Shown: positions 60,216 to 64,000 of the stretch, piece after piece
Layout: every line of letters begins with the position of its first letter
Position numbering within the stretch: position 1 is the stretch's first letter
Assembly (NCBI GenBank): GCA_023014335.1
Contig: JAECYW010000012.1
Location: 186,001 to 250,000 of the forward strand
DNA: 64,000 nucleotides
Source: Galerina marginata
Taxonomy: Eukaryota > Basidiomycota > Agaricomycetes > Agaricales > Galerinaceae
Direction of reading: 5' to 3'
The notes under the pieces: model-generated
Database searches by the model: none
What the model was told of the DNA's origin: nothing
Seen by the model: only the letters and a program-made list of their open reading frames with translations
Position numbers and translations under genes: made by a program

Positions 60216-63050
60216 TCACTGGTCCAACTTTATCCTCGAGGTCCTGAACAGCTGCACCATTCCCACCGGGATAAGATTAGGATCCACAGCTTCCAGACCA
60301 CCAAACTTCCTCACAACCTCCTCGCCATACATGCTCACCACCCACTGCGCGTACCAATCCAGCGAGTTCCAGTCTTTCCGCGAGGACGTCAGGGCCAGGG
60401 CTTCCTGCACCTTCGGCACCAGTGCCACCGGGCGAATGGCCGGCCAGCCCAACATATCCAGGTACGAGTTGCCCCAGGAGGAGAGCCATGATTCGCGCAG
60501 AGATGTGTACTCCTCGAACGACATGAATTCCTCCTTTTTCTTGTCAGCGTCAGTCACGTCCCATCGGGTCTTGGGCCGCAGGTTGTCTCGGTTTTGCTCC
60601 CAGGCTTCCCGGAGCACGACGTAGGCTTTACGGTCGTGCTCGACGCGCTTGGGGAACTTATACTCTGCCATCGCCTTGTACTCAAGGAAATGCTCATCAG
60701 AGCCGGTCCTCAGGTCCTCACGAGGCTCGTCAGAGTCGTCCGCGTCGTCGTCAATGTCTGCCGGACGTTCGCCCCAGGTAACTAAAGGCTGCCCTCTTCT
60801 CTCCAATGCGAGGAGCTCCAGCATCACGTTGCGCAGCTCCAGTCCTCCACTGCCAATGGGGAAGTAGAAATACCCTTCAGGCAAATCCACGACGCCAAAG
60901 CGGTCCTCGATGGTTCGCCTTAGATACCCAACCGCACTACCGACATCAGAGAAGAGGTCACGCTGGATGCGCGCAAGGGTGTCGATCATTCCGGTGATAT
61001 GAGCCTTGCCAAAACAGTTCGCGGGTATGCCACCGAGATTCCGTAGGAAGAACGCCATGTACTTGTTGTACGTGTTCACCCAGCCAAAGACGGACTTGGT
61101 GCTCGCCAGCTGGCGGCGCATCTCGACGATGTGGTGGTCGATGTCCGCTTGATCGATTATAAAGCGCGATTCCTCGGGGTCGAACTTGAGGAAACCCCAG
61201 CGGATATCGCCTCGAGGTAGCCCAGCAGCGTCTTCAGGTCGAGGACCAACGTACGATGAGCCGGTCTTCTTCTGGTTTATCTTCAGCCCCACGAGTTCAG
61301 TGTACTTCTTCATCTCCTCCCAACCAGCTGTGACTTTCTTCGCATCAGCATCCCACAGCCACAGGTCGTCGTGCATCCGGTGCAGGAATAGCCCATCTGC
61401 ACGCTGGTTGACAGCGAAATCCATCATGAAGATAACAGCCTCGCCACAGAGCACGCTGAGCGAATAGCTGATTGGAGTACCGCGCTTGCGCACACGTGCT
61501 TCGGACTCCCCAGGGAATCGAATAGGCGCGGAGAGGAAGGCCTTATAGAACGAGATCCAGGCCTTGGACATGCCCATGAATTCCAGAACGGTGAGTATGG
61601 TGGTGTGGGGCAATGAAGGACCAAACCACTCCAAGTCCGAACAGACAGTTGCGTGGGTTCCGTGGAGTGCCTTGTTGAGGTAACATTCCGTCGTCATAAT
61701 GTGCAACAGTTTTTGCTTGATCAACGCCGGGCCATTGGTTGCGCCCGCCTTCGCCTCAGGAGGAGGTGCGTCGAGGAGGTCGTCATATGGGTTAGGTCGA
61801 GCTGCGTTGTCCTGTAGCTGAGTGAGGAAGAACAGAGCACGCTGGTTCTTCTCGCGTTCAGCTTGGATGGAGGCCTTGCCATGGTCGCGACGCAGTTGCT
61901 CGATGCGGTGTTGCCTGACTTCGTGTGACGGGAGGGCTGGGCGAATCCATGCTTTGCTGTCGAACAACCGGGTCAGAGCCTGCTTGAGCTTTACTTGCCA
62001 GGAGACTCCAATGTGGTGTAGAAGGAGAGCATCGATGATTTCGGGGTCAGTGAAGGCCCTGTAAGAAATAGATCAGGCTGAGCAAGTCGGAGCGATAGTA
62101 AGGATTTTAAGAGCATACCTGTACTTCCCGTTCAGGTGCCTGCGAAACTCGACGAGAATGCCCTCCTTTGGCCATGCCCAGGACTCGATGCTAGCCATTC
62201 GCATGTTCAACACACTTGCAACCTCCTGAAGTACTGTGGGATTCTCCTGGAATGCCTTCAAGGTTGTCCTCTTCTCCTCGTCCATGAGACCGGAAGTGAG
62301 AAGGCCATGAATCGCGTTCTTGACCTCGCTGACAGTAAGAGGCCTGCGTTGGAGCCAGTAACCGAAAGTCTTCAACTCCGTTCGCAGCTTCTCCAAGGAT
62401 TTCGTAGCCTCCTCCGACGAGAAGATGTCCTCCAGGTATGCATTGAGCTCGTCGACGTCCACGGGGTGGTCCTCGAACACGATTGACATCAACTTTTCCT
62501 TCTGCTCGTACATCTCCTTCCGTCCAACCTCCACAAACTCCGAGCCCGCCCCATCTGAATCGGAAGCATTATCCTCACCAGCATCCGCAGGCCCAGCCTG
62601 ATATGCCAGCGCCACTGAGTCGCCACTGGCCAACCACTCGTTGAAGAGATTCCCAAAAAGTTTCGCCGAGTCGAATCGCATGATGGTGTGTCTGATATGC
62701 TCCTCAAGAGTATCTGCCCACCCTTCAGCAATTTCGCGACTGAAACTAGGGTCATTCTTCGCCTGGAGAAGCCAGAACTCGAGGTTGGTCAACTGTAACT
62801 TGCCGCCGACGATTTTCCCGTGGTCAAGTGCTCCGGAACCGGTCCAGGATTTGACAGCCTTTGCAAGGACTTCAACTTTCTCGAGGATTTCGCCCGCCTC
62901 CCCGAGAGCCTGAGCTCGATCGAGAACTTTTGCGTGTGCCTGGTACGCGAGCCTCTGCTTCTCCAGCTCTTGAAGTTTGATATCTGTAATAAACTGAAGA
63001 GTTTGTCCGAAGGAGGATTTAGCAGAGGTGGTGGATGCAGTTGCAGACAT
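60216..63050 (-). CDS. rvt: rvt-type reverse-transcriptase-related cellular gene
   Basis: Two exons (63050-62119, 62058-60216; 60-bp intron GTATGC...CAG) sum to 2775 nt, or 924 aa. The first ~320 residues are helical with a coiled-coil-like start (QELEKQRLAYQAHAKVLDRA). The RT core follows: CSDLEWFGPSLPH with a candidate motif A Asp, RKRGTPISYSLSVLCGEA (motif B-like), MDFAVNQ, then LFLHRMHDDLWLW carrying the DD pair, and GLKINQKKTGSSYVG (motif D-like). The C-terminal extension is ~350 residues. No integrase, endonuclease, RNase H or LTR accompanies it. This matches rvt genes, single-copy RT-like genes known in fungi and some animals, plants and bacteria, whose cellular role is unknown. Both catalytic Asp positions and the frame are intact. 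Confidence 0.85.
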
Positions 63051-64000
63051 GATGGAAGTGAGGGATGTCTTTGAGGTGTCGTCTGGTTTAAGAACTAGAA
63101 GAGCTACCCAAGATGGTCTTCAAGCATCGACATATTCAGCTTTTATGTGAGACGAGGAGATTTGACCTGAGTCAGGCATTATAATGGATGACGATGTATT
63201 CGACATTTGCAGAGCCTTTCGGTGTCAAAGTGACTCGTTAGTCGGGTAATGACTTGATGCATCCGTCACTCGGTGCCGCGAGGGATGGTGTTATAGGCAG
63301 CAAACGAAAGTCGATTGCGCCCAGCATTCTGCCTTCAAGTTGCCAACAGTACTACACAAATGATAATGTGGGGCACCGTGTCAATGGCAATGATGTTTTT
63401 GCGCTAAGTGACTGAGAAAAAAATATCAATACCTCTGCTCTTTCAGAGTTAAGAGAGGTTGACTAGGACGACACCTTTTGGGGAACTTACACCTCCACGT
63501 ACGTATTTATGTGGCATGACTTGGTATCGGATGATTACTTGGTTAGTTAGGTGGGTGAGGTCGAGATGTCGTTCAACAGGTGTCAGGCGCAAATCCGAAT
63601 TAGGTAACTGCTACAGTTCAAGTTGACATCTGTTGACAGCTCTCCGCTCACCCTCCGCTGGTTGAACTCAGCTCCAGCCCTGCTGTATTTTTTCTTCCTG
63701 TTTTCACGCAACTCGGAAAGACGCAGCCGCCGGGCGCTCGAAGCTAAATTTAAGTTGCTCCTTGACTCATCGTACATACTACAGCTGATGACAAAACTTA
63801 GTTGGTGCTTTTTCTCATCTTGGCTGTCTGACGCTCGAATATCCGTTCAGTGGGAGTTGAAAACATGGGTGACGGGTCAGGTTGGACTTGTCGGAGAGAT
63901 TCGTCCCGGTTCCCAGCGTAGGTGGTTTGTAAATTGTTCTTAACCTGGTGTCTTAATAGCCATCCTAGCACTCAAGTTAAATCACCATTGGACGATGCCC
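63051..64000. other. Upstream region of the rvt gene, no gene supported
   Basis: No ATG-initiated frame with recognisable content. Open frames at 63583-63943 begin at non-ATG codons and lack motifs. Confidence 0.4.

Noticed and set aside
60216..63050. Interpretation of the RT-like gene as a LINE or LTR retrotransposon
   Set aside because: It has a spliceosomal intron and no endonuclease, RNase H, integrase, gag or LTRs, and its motif wording fits rvt instead.
1..64000. CRISPR arrays, bacterial-type operons, riboswitches or insertion sequences
   Set aside because: No regularly spaced short repeats and no prokaryotic gene organisation; the window is intron-rich fungal nuclear DNA.

Overview
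This window reads as nuclear DNA of an agaricomycete basidiomycete (mushroom-type fungus). The support is numerous GT-AG introns of about 50-60 bp, several gene families typical of Agaricomycetes (F-box proteins with a WR..LL.SPSLWG signature, a DUF6533-type seven-TM protein, expanded P450s, an rvt reverse-transcriptase-related gene), and fungal housekeeping genes (TSC1, H2A.Z, eIF2D). There are no prokaryotic operons. All gene models were spliced by eye; for most of them the summed exon lengths are divisible by three, which is a useful internal check.

Layout. 1-4.7 kb: a Kin4/Frk1-type protein kinase on the minus strand, with its long Ser/Pro/Gln-rich tail running off the left edge. 4.7-6.7 kb: a poorly resolved low-complexity locus built from internally duplicated blocks. 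6.7-12.8 kb: an AT-rich gene desert with degenerate tandem and inverted repeats. 12.86-15.6 kb: a direct duplicate of the kinase and its upstream region, truncated after the catalytic domain. 17.7-18.9 kb: a Leu5-type mitochondrial carrier that looks frameshifted. 19.8-28.7 kb: the housekeeping block, with histone H2A.Z, TSC1 (hamartin), an agaric-specific protein of unknown function, and eIF2D/Tma64. 29.9-32.9 kb: three tandem secreted, Ser/Ala-rich, probably GPI-anchored proteins, two of which share an upstream 22-bp element. 33.9 kb: a 211-bp MITE-like element.

34.7-53.1 kb is metabolic and membrane-related. It holds a P450 and an HxxxDG acyltransferase (convergent), a tandem pair of plasma-membrane-type syntaxins, two paralogous P450s tail to tail, a seven-TM DUF6533-type protein, a CCoAOMT-like O-methyltransferase and an atypical SDR. 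The enzyme set looks like tailoring chemistry without a visible backbone synthase.

53.5-63.1 kb contains an intact two-exon, 924-codon rvt-type reverse-transcriptase-related gene (60216-63050, minus), two decayed fragments of a related gene (53.5-54.7 kb and 59.4-59.7 kb), an F-box gene, and a predicted trypsin-fold serine protease with a complete His/Asp/Ser set. The protease is convergent with the intact rvt gene. The rvt/protease neighbourhood is the most interesting part of the window. The last ~950 bases hold no gene I can support.
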